From assembly GCF_000285575.1 (NCBI RefSeq), contig NZ_HE611051.1, positions 646,947 to 681,385 on the forward strand: 34,439 nucleotides of DNA. The letters run 5' to 3'. The translations under genes and the position numbers were made by a program. The notes beneath the pieces are model-generated. The model was not told where the DNA came from and searched no databases. It worked only from the letters and a program-made list of their open reading frames with translations. This document shows, in pieces, positions 9,108-15,911 of this stretch (position 1 is its first letter; the number at the start of each line of letters is the position of its first letter). This DNA comes from Clostridium senegalense JC122 (GTDB lineage Bacteria > Bacillota > Clostridia > Clostridiales > Clostridiaceae).

Positions 9108-10091
9108 TTAATTGTGATTAGTATTTTGCTTATATTTTATTTCAATTAGCTTAGACTTAAGTGCTTTTACAGAACCCGCATCTAAACTATAAGAAAACTC
9201 AATTATTTCTTTATTGTGAATATTCAGTATAGAGATATCCTTTACTCTTCCCGGCGTAACTATTAGAACATCAAACTCTTCAACTATCTTTTTTAGTTTG
9301 TCCACTTCTAATTCGTTGAAATATTGTACATTTAAATCTGCAAGCCCTGAGTCATCTAATGCTGCTTTCATTTTAAAAATCATTTCTTGTGATATACATA
9401 TGAAAGCAAAACTTGTCTCATAAGGGTGTCTCGCGATTTTCACTATAGATTCCAACTTAGGATTTATAGCTACTCCTAAAACTTCTCTATTTATTTCCTT
9501 TATTGCATTTTTAACTTCATTTACGTGATTGAATGTTGCAATTATAACCTCGCTGTCATTTACTATTTTTTTTGTTTTTTCTGACATTTCATTAAGTTCT
9601 GACACCGTTAAAGGTATAACATTCATATTACTATTTTCGCTTAATTGTTTACTAAACATTCTTGATTGTTCAATGTTACATTCAACAAAAATTGCTGTAA
9701 CTTTTTTCATCAATTCTTTTTTTTCTTTAACTCTTTCTATTACTATTTCTAGAAAATCTTCTGCTTCTACACCAATTTCTAGAGCCTCTTCAAGGGCTAA
9801 ATCAACAAACTTTATTAGCTTGTTTTTTATTTCCTCATCCTTCCAGGAAATAACTTCTTCTGCTACGAATGTTCCTTTTCCTTGAATAGACTTTAATACA
9901 CCACTATTTTCAAGTTGTTTATAAGCAGTACTTATTGTATTCCTACTTACTTTTAGCTCTTGTGAAAGTTCTCTTTCCGTTGGCATTTTGTTTCCTACCT
10001 TGAGAGTACCTTCTTTTACCAAATCCATTATTTGCTTTTTAACTTGAATATAAAGTGGTATTCCGCATTTTTTATCTACCACAATATTCAT
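9108..10091 (-). CDS. GntR-family transcriptional regulator of the methylaspartate pathway cluster (inferred)
   Basis: 327 aa. Residues about 10-78 form a typical GntR winged helix (IPLYIQVKKQIMDLVKEG, TERELSQELKVSRNTISTAY, GKGTFVAEE). The remaining about 240 residues do not look like the FadR, HutC, YtrA or aminotransferase (MocR) effector domains. The part after residue 130 reads as alternating hydrophobic strands and helices, perhaps two Rossmann-like lobes, and may bind a pathway metabolite (inference). It is the first gene of the cluster, preceded by a promoter and an operator-like tandem repeat, so autoregulation is likely. The ATG has GGGAGGT upstream. Confidence 0.85.
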   Translation of the reverse strand: MNIVVDKKCGIPLYIQVKKQIMDLVKEGTLKVGNKMPTERELSQELKVSRNTISTAYKQLENSGVLKSIQGKGTFVAEEVISWKDEEIKNKLIKFVDLALEEALEIGVEAEDFLEIVIERVKEKKELMKKVTAIFVECNIEQSRMFSKQLSENSNMNVIPLTVSELNEMSEKTKKIVNDSEVIIATFNHVNEVKNAIKEINREVLGVAINPKLESIVKIARHPYETSFAFICISQEMIFKMKAALDDSGLADLNVQYFNELEVDKLKKIVEEFDVLIVTPGRVKDISILNIHNKEIIEFSYSLDAGSVKALKSKLIEIKYKQNTNHN

Positions 10092-10108
10092 AAATACCTC
10101 CCAAGTCT

Positions 10109-10134
10109 AAATGGACTAATGGACTAATCCATTT
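10109..10134 (-). promoter_or_regulatory. Operator-like repeat between promoter and start of the GntR gene
   Basis: Plus-strand reading: ATGGACTA occurs twice in tandem (10111-10118 and 10119-10126), followed by ATCCATTT. This creates two nested perfect inverted repeats: AAATGGA/TCCATTT (arms 10109-10115 and 10128-10134) and ATGGA-CTAA-TCCAT (10119-10132). It lies just downstream of the predicted transcription start, a position suited to repression by the GntR protein itself. Confidence 0.6.
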
Positions 10135-10149
10135 ACCATTTACAATGTA

Positions 10150-10178
10150 ATAATAACATATGGCCCTATCTAATTCAA
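10150..10178 (-). promoter_or_regulatory. Sigma-A-type promoter of the GntR-glm-mal operon
   Basis: Minus strand: TTGAAT at 10178-10173, exactly 17 nt, then TATTAT at 10155-10150. It is the only good promoter pair between the GntR gene and the upstream terminator, and no terminator is seen between the GntR gene and glmS, so it probably drives the regulator and the four genes after it. Confidence 0.65.
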
Positions 10179-10198
10179 TGCCAATTTTGATAAAAATC

Positions 10199-10230
10199 AA
10201 AAAAAAGCCGACCCAGATTTCCCGTTCGGC
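10199..10230 (-). terminator. Intrinsic terminator after cwlD
   Basis: On the minus strand GCCGA (10230-10226) pairs with TCGGC (10211-10207) around a 14-nt loop, followed at once by eight T. The T-run makes a terminator likely. The short stem and large, rather GC-rich loop are atypical. It lies about 117 nt beyond the cwlD stop and upstream of the catabolic promoter. Confidence 0.6.
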
Positions 10231-10237
10231 AAGTTTC

Positions 10238-10261
10238 GATTCATTTGTGTGAATCTTTTTT
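10238..10261 (+). terminator. Opposed hairpin with T-run on the plus strand
   Basis: GATTCA (10238-10243) pairs with TGAATC (10250-10255) around a 6-nt loop, followed on the plus strand by six T. No plus-strand gene was found upstream of it. It may act with the neighbouring minus-strand hairpin as a two-way insulator, or be part of one folded 3' structure in the cwlD transcript. Confidence 0.4.
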
Positions 10262-10347
10262 AAATTTTCTCTATTTTTAATTTATATTTTTTTGTTTTTA
10301 TTTATTTTTTTACAGTTTTCTGCAAATTTTTTCATATTTTTCTCATT

Positions 10348-11067
10348 TTACTTACTTTTTGTACCATTTTTATAATAATATTCTATTGACTTGAACAATG
10401 ATTGTGCAACTTTTTTTTGATAACTTTCATCTTTTAATTTAGACAAATCTTCATTATTTGATAAAAACCCACATTCTATAATAAAACCTGGCATAGTATC
10501 ATTAGTTCTTAATACCTTATAAGCATCTTTTGCTGGTTTTGCCTGCCTTTTATTATTGGTATCTAAATCTTCTTTTAAGTTGTTTTGTACTATTTTGGAA
10601 ATAACTTCACTTTCTGGATTATTTGAGTACCATACTTGCGCTCCTTTACAACTAGCATCTTTAAATTTATTTAAATGTATACTTACAAACAAATCACAAT
10701 TAGTTTCTTTCTTTAATTGACATCTAGCATTTAAATCTTCATTTTTCTTTTGTCTTACAGTTCCATTCTCTGAATATAAACCTGTATCTTCATATCTAGT
10801 TAAATACACATTATATCCTGATTCTTTTAAAAGTTTTTCAAGTTCAAGAGCAATATTAAGATTTATATGTTTTTCTACAGTACCATCTGATGCACTAGCA
10901 CCACCATCCATACCTCCATGTCCTGGATCTATAAGTATAGTTTTAACTTTATTATCATTTAAATTAACCACATCTTCACTTATTTTTAAATCTGTTGTAA
11001 AAAAACTTCCAAGTACAATTAATATAGCCATTAAAGTACCAATTAAAATACTATTTTTATATTTCAT
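10348..11067 (-). CDS. cwlD: N-acetylmuramoyl-L-alanine amidase CwlD (germination-type)
   Basis: 239 aa, Amidase_3 family. An N-terminal membrane anchor or signal (about residues 5-25) precedes the catalytic domain. Zinc and catalytic residues are visible: H50 in IDPGHGG, E65, H131 in SIHLNK and E198 in FIIECGFLSN. In spore formers CwlD starts muramic-delta-lactam formation in cortex peptidoglycan, which germination enzymes need. Length and position near rplM-rpsI fit CwlD of other clostridia as I recall them. The ATG has GAGGTGA upstream. It is flanked by terminators on both sides, so is probably monocistronic. Its presence implies a spore former. Confidence 0.85.
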   Translation of the reverse strand: MKYKNSILIGTLMAILIVLGSFFTTDLKISEDVVNLNDNKVKTILIDPGHGGMDGGASASDGTVEKHINLNIALELEKLLKESGYNVYLTRYEDTGLYSENGTVRQKKNEDLNARCQLKKETNCDLFVSIHLNKFKDASCKGAQVWYSNNPESEVISKIVQNNLKEDLDTNNKRQAKPAKDAYKVLRTNDTMPGFIIECGFLSNNEDLSKLKDESYQKKVAQSLFKSIEYYYKNGTKSK

Positions 11068-11137
11068 ATTTTCACCTCTAATTTGTCTGTTTTAACATAA
11101 TTTAAGTTGCATTAAATTTTTTCTAATATTCCTCTAT

Positions 11138-11168
11138 TTAATATGCCCACATACTCTTATAAATATTA
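11138..11168 (-). promoter_or_regulatory. Possible sporulation-sigma promoter of cwlD
   Basis: Minus strand: TAATATT (11168-11162), 16 nt, then CATATTAA (11145-11138), about 70 nt before the cwlD start. The first element fits the sigma-E -35 consensus KMATATT; the second shares the CATA core of sigma-E/sigma-G -10 elements. AT-rich sequence makes chance matches common, so this is tentative. Confidence 0.3.
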
Positions 11169-11243
11169 CTATACTAATTAAATTAGCTTGATTGAGCTAA
11201 AATATTGGCACTATATGGATTTTATGACTATAATTTTATTTTA

Positions 11244-11287
11244 TAAAAAAAATAACATCTCAAAACAAAATTGTTTTGAGATGTTAT
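11244..11287 (-). terminator. Strong intrinsic terminator of the Na/Pi cotransporter gene
   Basis: A perfect inverted repeat with 17-bp arms separated by 2 nt (11252-11287), starting 5 nt after the stop codon, followed on the minus strand by a T-run at 11251-11245. Confidence 0.9.
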
Positions 11288-11292
11288 ATCTA

Positions 11293-12921
11293 TTAATTAT
11301 AAGCAGTTTCTGCAACTATCTCTGCTATATTTACTGCATGGTCACCTATTCTTTCAAAGTTACTTATAACATCTAAGAATATTGCACCTACTGTTGCATT
11401 ACAAACTCCATTATTAAGTCTTTTTATATGTGATGATCTTAATTGTTTTTCTAAACTATCGATTCTGTCCTCCACTGATCTAACTGTATCAGCTTTGTCC
11501 TTATTATAGTTTTTAAAACACTCAATACTCATTTCTAAAGAGTTAATTGTATAATTAAATATATCATTTAATTCTTTAACGCCTTCCTCAGAAAAGTCCG
11601 CATTCTTAGTCATTTTTTCACTAGCTAAATCTGCTATATTTTCAGCATGATCACCTATACGTTCAATGTCATTAACAACATGGAACATTGCCGCAACCAT
11701 TCCCTTTTGTTCTTCTCCCAATTCACTATTAGATAATTTAACCAAAAATTTAGTTATATCATCTTCTAATATATTTATAAGCTTTTCTTGCTCATATACC
11801 TTTTTTAGAGCCTTCTCATCATTATAAACAAAAGCTTTCATGGCATATTCAACATTTTCTTTAGCTTTAGTACCCATTCTTACAAGTTCATTTGTTGTTT
11901 GACCTAAAGCAATTATAGGGGTTTCTAATAATCTTTCGTCTATGTACTGAACACCTATTGTGTCTTTTTCATCTTCACCTGGTATTAACTTGTTAACTAA
12001 TGCAACTAATGGTTTTATAAACCAAATTAATAATAATGTATTAATAACATTAAATATAGTATGTGCATTTGCTATCTGTCTTTTTACAGCTTCTGCATCA
12101 TTTCCTGGTGTTATAGCCTGAACTATGTTAGCAAGTTGAGTTGCAAATCCTATAAATATAAGAGTTCCTATTACATTAAATAGTAGATGTATTACTGCTG
12201 CTTTTTTAGCTGTTTTAGAAGTTCCTATACTTGATATCATTGCTGTAACACATGTACCTATATTACTACCTAATAATATCGGTATGGCTACACTTAATGG
12301 TAATGCTCCTGTTGATGCAAGTGCAACTAGTATACCTGTTGAAGCTGAAGAACTTTGAATTACAGCTGTCATAACAGCTCCTAGTAGTACTCCTAATAAT
12401 ACTTTACCTTGTAATTTTAATATTAAAGTTGCAAATATTGGTGAATCCGCTAATGGTGACATAGCATTTTTCATCAAATCTAATCCTAAAAATAAAATAC
12501 CAAATCCTAAAACTATGTTTCCTATTTGTTTCTTCTTATTATTCTTTGAGAATAATACTATCATTGCACCAATTGCTAAACATAATGGTGCTAAAAAATC
12601 CATTTTAAAAGCAATTAATTGAGCTGTAATAGTCGTACCTATATTAGCTCCCATTATAACAGCTGTAGCTTGATATAAATTCATAAGACCTGCATTAACA
12701 AATCCTACAACCATAACTGTAGTAGCACTACTACTTTGAATTATACCTGTTACTATAGCTCCTGTTAAAACTCCTTTTACTGGGTTAGATGTTATCTTAT
12801 CAAATACGCTTTTTAATCTGTCTCCAGTAGCATTTTCTAAACCGTCTCCCATCATTGTCATTCCATAAAGAAACAGTCCTAATCCGCCGAACAGACTAAC
12901 TATTGTGGTAAATAAGTCCAT
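11293..12921 (-). CDS. Na+/phosphate cotransporter family protein with PhoU-like C-terminus
   Basis: 542 aa. Two copies of the Na/Pi-II cotransporter repeat are marked by QSSSATT (62-68) and QSSSAST (189-195), within about eight to nine hydrophobic membrane segments in residues 1-310. The cytoplasmic C-terminal part (about 340-542) is PhoU-like, with two ERIGDHA signatures (420-426 and 523-529) that bind metal in PhoU proteins. It probably imports phosphate with sodium at the membrane, with the PhoU-like domain regulating it (family inference). The ATG has GGAGGT upstream. It is a single-gene unit with its own promoter and terminator. Confidence 0.9.
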   Translation of the reverse strand: MDLFTTIVSLFGGLGLFLYGMTMMGDGLENATGDRLKSVFDKITSNPVKGVLTGAIVTGIIQSSSATTVMVVGFVNAGLMNLYQATAVIMGANIGTTITAQLIAFKMDFLAPLCLAIGAMIVLFSKNNKKKQIGNIVLGFGILFLGLDLMKNAMSPLADSPIFATLILKLQGKVLLGVLLGAVMTAVIQSSSASTGILVALASTGALPLSVAIPILLGSNIGTCVTAMISSIGTSKTAKKAAVIHLLFNVIGTLIFIGFATQLANIVQAITPGNDAEAVKRQIANAHTIFNVINTLLLIWFIKPLVALVNKLIPGEDEKDTIGVQYIDERLLETPIIALGQTTNELVRMGTKAKENVEYAMKAFVYNDEKALKKVYEQEKLINILEDDITKFLVKLSNSELGEEQKGMVAAMFHVVNDIERIGDHAENIADLASEKMTKNADFSEEGVKELNDIFNYTINSLEMSIECFKNYNKDKADTVRSVEDRIDSLEKQLRSSHIKRLNNGVCNATVGAIFLDVISNFERIGDHAVNIAEIVAETAYN

Positions 12922-12968
12922 AGATTACCTCCAAAATAATTTTAACTTTTATCTAAAATTCCTATTAA

Positions 12969-12997
12969 ATGATACCTCAAAATTAAGTTCATGTTAA
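12969..12997 (-). promoter_or_regulatory. Promoter of the Na/Pi cotransporter gene
   Basis: Minus strand: TTAACA (12997-12992), exactly 17 nt, then TATCAT (12974-12969), about 48 nt before the ATG. Just upstream of the -35 lie repeated TGTT-type hexamers (TGTTCT 13010-13005, TGTTAA 13019-13014, TGTTAT 13030-13025); the last two are 11 bp apart and read as TTAACA/ATAACA on the other strand, like PhoP-box units. Confidence 0.5.
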
Positions 12998-13186
12998 TAT
13001 ATACAGAACAAATTTAACATAAACATAACATAAAATGAAATCTTCTAAATTCACTGTTATTTTAAGCTAATTTTTTTACCACAACTTATGTATATCCTTT
13101 ATACAGGTATAACCATTAATTTAATATAAATATGTATTATATTAAATTGACTTATAAATAAAATTATAAATCTTCTTATTTAATAC

Positions 13187-13506
13187 TATAGGGAAACAAG
13201 CTCAAATTTAAATTTATCAATAACTAACATATTATTTTAGTTAAAAGTTAAGAGTGAATAGTGAACAGTTATAGTTATTACTACTCACTTTGTTCCTATT
13301 AACTCTCAATGTATCTTTTTATAAATTTGCAAAGTAAATTATATTGATATATTTTTAAAAATCATTTTCAGAAAGTGGTTACCACTTTCATCCTAAATTC
13401 TTAATTCATAATTCATAATCCTTAACTAACTATATTTGTACTTATTTTTCTCAACTGATAACAAAAATTTGATGAATAAATTTAAACTGAAGCTTGCTTC
13501 CCTATA
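13187..13506. mobile_element. MITE-like non-coding element with terminal inverted repeats
   Basis: A 320-bp segment bounded by 31-bp terminal inverted repeats, 27/31 identical by ungapped comparison (left arm 13187-13217, right arm 13476-13506; outer end TATAGGGAA.CAAGCT). It has no coding capacity. A perfect 9-bp inverted repeat with a 1-nt centre (13371-13389, GAAAGTGGT/ACCACTTTC) lies near its middle. The ends are TA-rich, compatible with a TA target duplication, but this cannot be distinguished from the repeat itself. No transposase is nearby. Confidence 0.6.
13219..13250 (+). repeat. Degenerate direct repeat, copy 1
   Basis: A 32-nt stretch inside the MITE-like element, directly after its left terminal repeat, that matches 13575-13606 at 27 of 32 positions in the same orientation. 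The shared core is ATTATTTTAGTTAA. Confidence 0.5.
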
Positions 13507-13574
13507 TAGAATTCCAGATTAAATTTTAAACTTATTCATTTATTAAATGAGAAAACTAAAATTATTACTTTATG

Positions 13575-13606
13575 AATAACTAGTAGATTATTTTAGTTAA
13601 CAATTA
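13575..13606 (+). repeat. Degenerate direct repeat, copy 2
   Basis: Lies 69 nt outside the right end of the MITE-like element and matches its internal 13219-13250 stretch at 27/32 positions. It may be the remnant of a second, older copy of the element. Confidence 0.5.
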
Positions 13607-14037
13607 CTAGTTACGGTGATTATTATTCAATATTCTCCTAATAATACCAAATGTACTTTTTTAGGACTAGATTTTATTGCTTTATGTTTTATTAATATCC
13701 TTTCAATCTTATTTTAAAAATAACTTATGAAAAATAAATTTCCACACTCCTATCCTTCTTGTTACAGCTGTAAACTTTGGATATAACTTCAGTTAACTTT
13801 ATATTCCAAATTAAAGGTTTCATTATTCTAATTTAAAAAACTCATTCTCAGTTTCCTCCATTACTTTTGACTCTTAATTCTTAACTTTTAACTACTTATA
13901 GTTATACTATTTTTATTAAGTAATTATATTTCAGTAAATTCAAATACTTTTAATTTCTTTATTTTTAATTAATTAACATTTTTAATTTAGGTTAAAAATT
14001 TAATTTTTAATTTATCTTTAATTTCATATTTTAAACA

Positions 14038-14071
14038 ATAAAAAATGCATATGCCAAAGGCATATGCATTT
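14038..14071 (-). terminator. Intrinsic terminator of the rplM-rpsI operon
   Basis: A perfect hairpin with 13-bp arms (14043-14055 and 14059-14071) and a 3-nt loop, followed on the minus strand by a T-run, 46 nt after the rpsI stop codon. Confidence 0.9.
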
Positions 14072-14117
14072 AATATGTATTCCAAAGTAAAAACTTGAAA
14101 AATACGTTTTTGAAATA

Positions 14118-14510
14118 TTATCTTTTTGAGAACTGAGAAGCTCTTCTTGCTTTTTTAAGACCGTATTTCTTTCTTTCTTTCATTCTTGGGTCTCTTGTTA
14201 AGAAACCAGCTTTTTTAAGTTCTGGTCTTAAGTTTTCGTCAGCTTTTAATAAGGCTCTAGATATTCCATGTCTTATTGCTCCTGCTTGACCAGTGTATCC
14301 ACCACCGTGAACGTTAACTAAAACGTCGAATTTTTCCTTAGTTCCAGTTAATACTAATGGTTGATTAACTATAACTCTTAAAGTTTCTAATCCAAAGAAA
14401 TTTTCTATCTCTCTGTTATTTATTACAACTCTACCTTCTCCAGGTACAAGTCTTACTCTAGCAACTGATTGTTTTCTTCTTCCTGTTCCGAAATATTGAA
14501 CTTTTGCCAT
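14118..14510 (-). CDS. rpsI: 30S ribosomal protein S9
   Basis: 130 aa, the standard length. S9 reaches the decoding centre through its C-terminal tail, which here ends SQFSKR as in other bacteria; the terminal KR contacts P-site t[16 protein letters not shown] near the N-terminus and the central [16 protein letters not shown] are diagnostic. The ATG at 14510 follows AAGGAGG; an upstream in-frame TTG at 14528 lies before that site and is not used. Second gene of the rplM-rpsI pair, 29 nt after rplM. Confidence 0.98.
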   Translation of the reverse strand: MAKVQYFGTGRRKQSVARVRLVPGEGRVVINNREIENFFGLETLRVIVNQPLVLTGTKEKFDVLVNVHGGGYTGQAGAIRHGISRALLKADENLRPELKKAGFLTRDPRMKERKKYGLKKARRASQFSKR

Positions 14511-14539
14511 TTTAAATCCTCCTTCCAAACTCTATCTAA

Positions 14540-14977
14540 TTATTTTCTTACTAACTCTAAAACTTCTGGGTTTTGAGCGTGATTGTTGTGTTCTGTTCCT
14601 CTGTATACTGTTAATTTTTTAAGCATTTTTCTTCCTAAAATTCCGCTTGGAAGCATTCTTCTTACTGCTTCTTCAAATACGAATTCTGGTTTTTTAGCTA
14701 ATGCTTCTCTGTATGGAGTCTCTTTTAATCCACCTGGATATAGAGAGTGATGTCTTAACATTTTTTGATCTAATTTCTTTCCTGTTAAAACAATTTTCTC
14801 TGCATTAATAACTACAACGTAATCTCCTGTATCTACGTGTGGAGTAAATTCTGGTTTGTTTTTTCCTCTTAATACTGAAGCTATTTGGCTAGCAGCTCTT
14901 CCTAAAGGCATTCCTGCCACGTCTACTACATACCATTTTTTTTGAACTTCATTTGGTTTTGCTAAGTATGATTTCAT
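14540..14977 (-). CDS. rplM: 50S ribosomal protein L13
   Basis: 145 aa, usual length. L13 is an early-assembling 23S rRNA-binding protein. The family stretches [16 protein letters not shown] and [15 protein letters not shown] and the C-terminal [14 protein letters not shown] are clear. GGGAGGG precedes the ATG. It is paired with rpsI as in most bacteria. A consensus promoter and a leader hairpin lie in the 188-nt gap after truA, so the pair can be transcribed independently of the ECF/truA genes. Confidence 0.98.
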   Translation of the reverse strand: MKSYLAKPNEVQKKWYVVDVAGMPLGRAASQIASVLRGKNKPEFTPHVDTGDYVVVINAEKIVLTGKKLDQKMLRHHSLYPGGLKETPYREALAKKPEFVFEEAVRRMLPSGILGRKMLKKLTVYRGTEHNNHAQNPEVLELVRK

Positions 14978-15010
14978 TTCTTTTTCCCTCCCTGAATTTT
15001 TAACAATCTT

Positions 15011-15050
15011 AATTCTATGCTAAAGACCCGGGGCTAGTGGATCTTATACA
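15011..15050 (-). promoter_or_regulatory. rplM leader hairpin (candidate L13 leader)
   Basis: In the 5' untranslated region of rplM, AAGATCC (15045-15039) pairs with GGGTCTT (15029-15023), allowing one U-G pair, around a 9-nt loop ACTAGCCCC. This is the only GC-rich stretch in an AT-rich leader. A Firmicute L13 leader class is known to regulate rplM-rpsI by L13 binding; I cannot confirm from memory that this hairpin fits its consensus. Confidence 0.5.
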
Positions 15051-15078
15051 CAATTTTTTTATTATAACAAACAAAAAT

Positions 15079-15107
15079 ATTATAATACAATTTGCCACGC
15101 GTGTCAA
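15079..15107 (-). promoter_or_regulatory. Consensus promoter of rplM-rpsI
   Basis: Minus strand: a perfect TTGACA (15107-15102), 17-nt spacer, and a perfect TATAAT (15084-15079). Transcription would start near 15072, giving a leader of about 95 nt that contains the hairpin at 15023-15045. Confidence 0.9.
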
Positions 15108-15126
15108 TTATTTAAAAAATTATTAC

Positions 15127-15164
15127 ATTACTAAAATTGTAGTAAATATGCCTATTTTAGTAAT
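15127..15164 (-). terminator. Hairpin after truA
   Basis: Perfect 11-bp arms (ATTACTAAAAT at 15127-15137 and its complement at 15154-15164) around a 16-nt loop, beginning 1 nt after the truA stop. On the minus strand it is followed by an interrupted T-run (GTAATAATTTTTT). A probable but not strong terminator; the consensus rplM promoter begins 20 nt later. Confidence 0.55.
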
Positions 15165-15165
15165 A

Positions 15166-15900
15166 CTAATAATAAACTTCTTCTAAACACAGCCCTTGAG
15201 GTGGCATAGATTTTCCGGCGTTAGTTCTTTCCTTTGAATCTATTATATTTTTGATGCTTTTCGGATTAATTTTTCCTATACCCACATCAATAAGGGTACC
15301 TACTATTATTCTTACCATATTATATAAAAAACCATCAGCACTTACAAATATTTTTACATAGTTTCCTGTTTTCTCTACATAAAGTTCACTTATAGTCCTC
15401 ACAGAGGTTTTAACTGAACTTCCTTTGTTTTTAAATGCTGAAAAGTCATGAGTACCTATAAAGTATTTACAAGCTTCATTCATTTTCTCTATATCTAAAT
15501 TATATTTACATTGACATACATAATTTCTATCTATTGTTGCTTTCATAGGTCTTTCAAGTATAGTATAACTATACTTCTTTCCCCTGCAACTGTATCTAGA
15601 ATGAAATTCTTCTGGCACTTCTTCAGATTTTAAGACGGCAATATCATCTGGTAATTTTACATTAAGTGCATCTTTAAATTTTTCACTAGGTATAGAACTG
15701 TTTGTAACAAAATTGCATATATATCCTTTAGAATGTACTCCACTATCAGTCCTGCTACATCCAATTATCTCTATATCCTCTTTTGTTAAATTAGAAATTA
15801 TATCTTCTATAGTACCTTGTAATGTAACCTTAGTCTTTTGTTTTTGCCATCCAAAATAGTTTGTTCCATCATATTCTAGTGTTAACTTTATATTTCTCAT
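15166..15900 (-). CDS. truA: tRNA pseudouridine(38-40) synthase TruA
   Basis: 244 aa, usual length. It converts U38-U40 in the anticodon arm of many tRNAs to pseudouridine. The catalytic aspartate is D52 in GCSRTDSGVHSKGY, and the N-terminal EYDGTNYFGWQKQ is the family signature. It lies 11 nt after ecfT and ends the ECF-truA group, an order common in Firmicutes downstream of the alpha operon. Followed by a hairpin. Confidence 0.97.
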   Translation of the reverse strand: MRNIKLTLEYDGTNYFGWQKQKTKVTLQGTIEDIISNLTKEDIEIIGCSRTDSGVHSKGYICNFVTNSSIPSEKFKDALNVKLPDDIAVLKSEEVPEEFHSRYSCRGKKYSYTILERPMKATIDRNYVCQCKYNLDIEKMNEACKYFIGTHDFSAFKNKGSSVKTSVRTISELYVEKTGNYVKIFVSADGFLYNMVRIIVGTLIDVGIGKINPKSIKNIIDSKERTNAGKSMPPQGLCLEEVYY

Positions 15901-15911
15901 ATTAATTTCCT

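Larger units (their letters stand above)
12998..14037. other. Gene-free gap with degenerate repeats
   Basis: About 1 kb of very AT-rich DNA between the Na/Pi promoter and the rpsI terminator, with no open reading frame of gene-like quality on either strand. It contains a MITE-like element (13187-13506), a partial second copy of part of that element (13575-13606), and a 15-nt perfect inverted match between 13239-13253 and 13879-13893. From about 13610 to 14037, apart from that match, I see nothing recognisable. Confidence 0.7.

Noticed and set aside
9529-9885. Plus-strand open frame of 118 codons inside the GntR gene
   Set aside because: Antisense shadow of a clearly recognisable regulator; low-complexity Ser/Phe/Ile-rich protein typical of reverse-complemented AT-rich coding sequence.
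10207-10255. Known riboswitch class (cyclic di-GMP, guanidine, fluoride) formed by the two hairpins
   Set aside because: I compared the stems and loops with the consensus features I remember and none fits; the position after cwlD and the T-runs favour terminators.
10092-10347. Cobalamin riboswitch upstream of the B12-dependent mutase operon
   Set aside because: Considered because glutamate mutase needs B12, but the region is too short and I find no B12-box-like sequence; the only structures are two small hairpins.
13187-13506. Intact insertion sequence
   Set aside because: There is no transposase reading frame on either strand inside the inverted repeats or nearby; only a MITE-like element is supported.
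12998-14037. CRISPR array or tRNA cluster in the gene-free gap
   Set aside because: The repeats are few, unequal and degenerate, without regular spacers, and no cloverleaf or CCA-end pattern was found.
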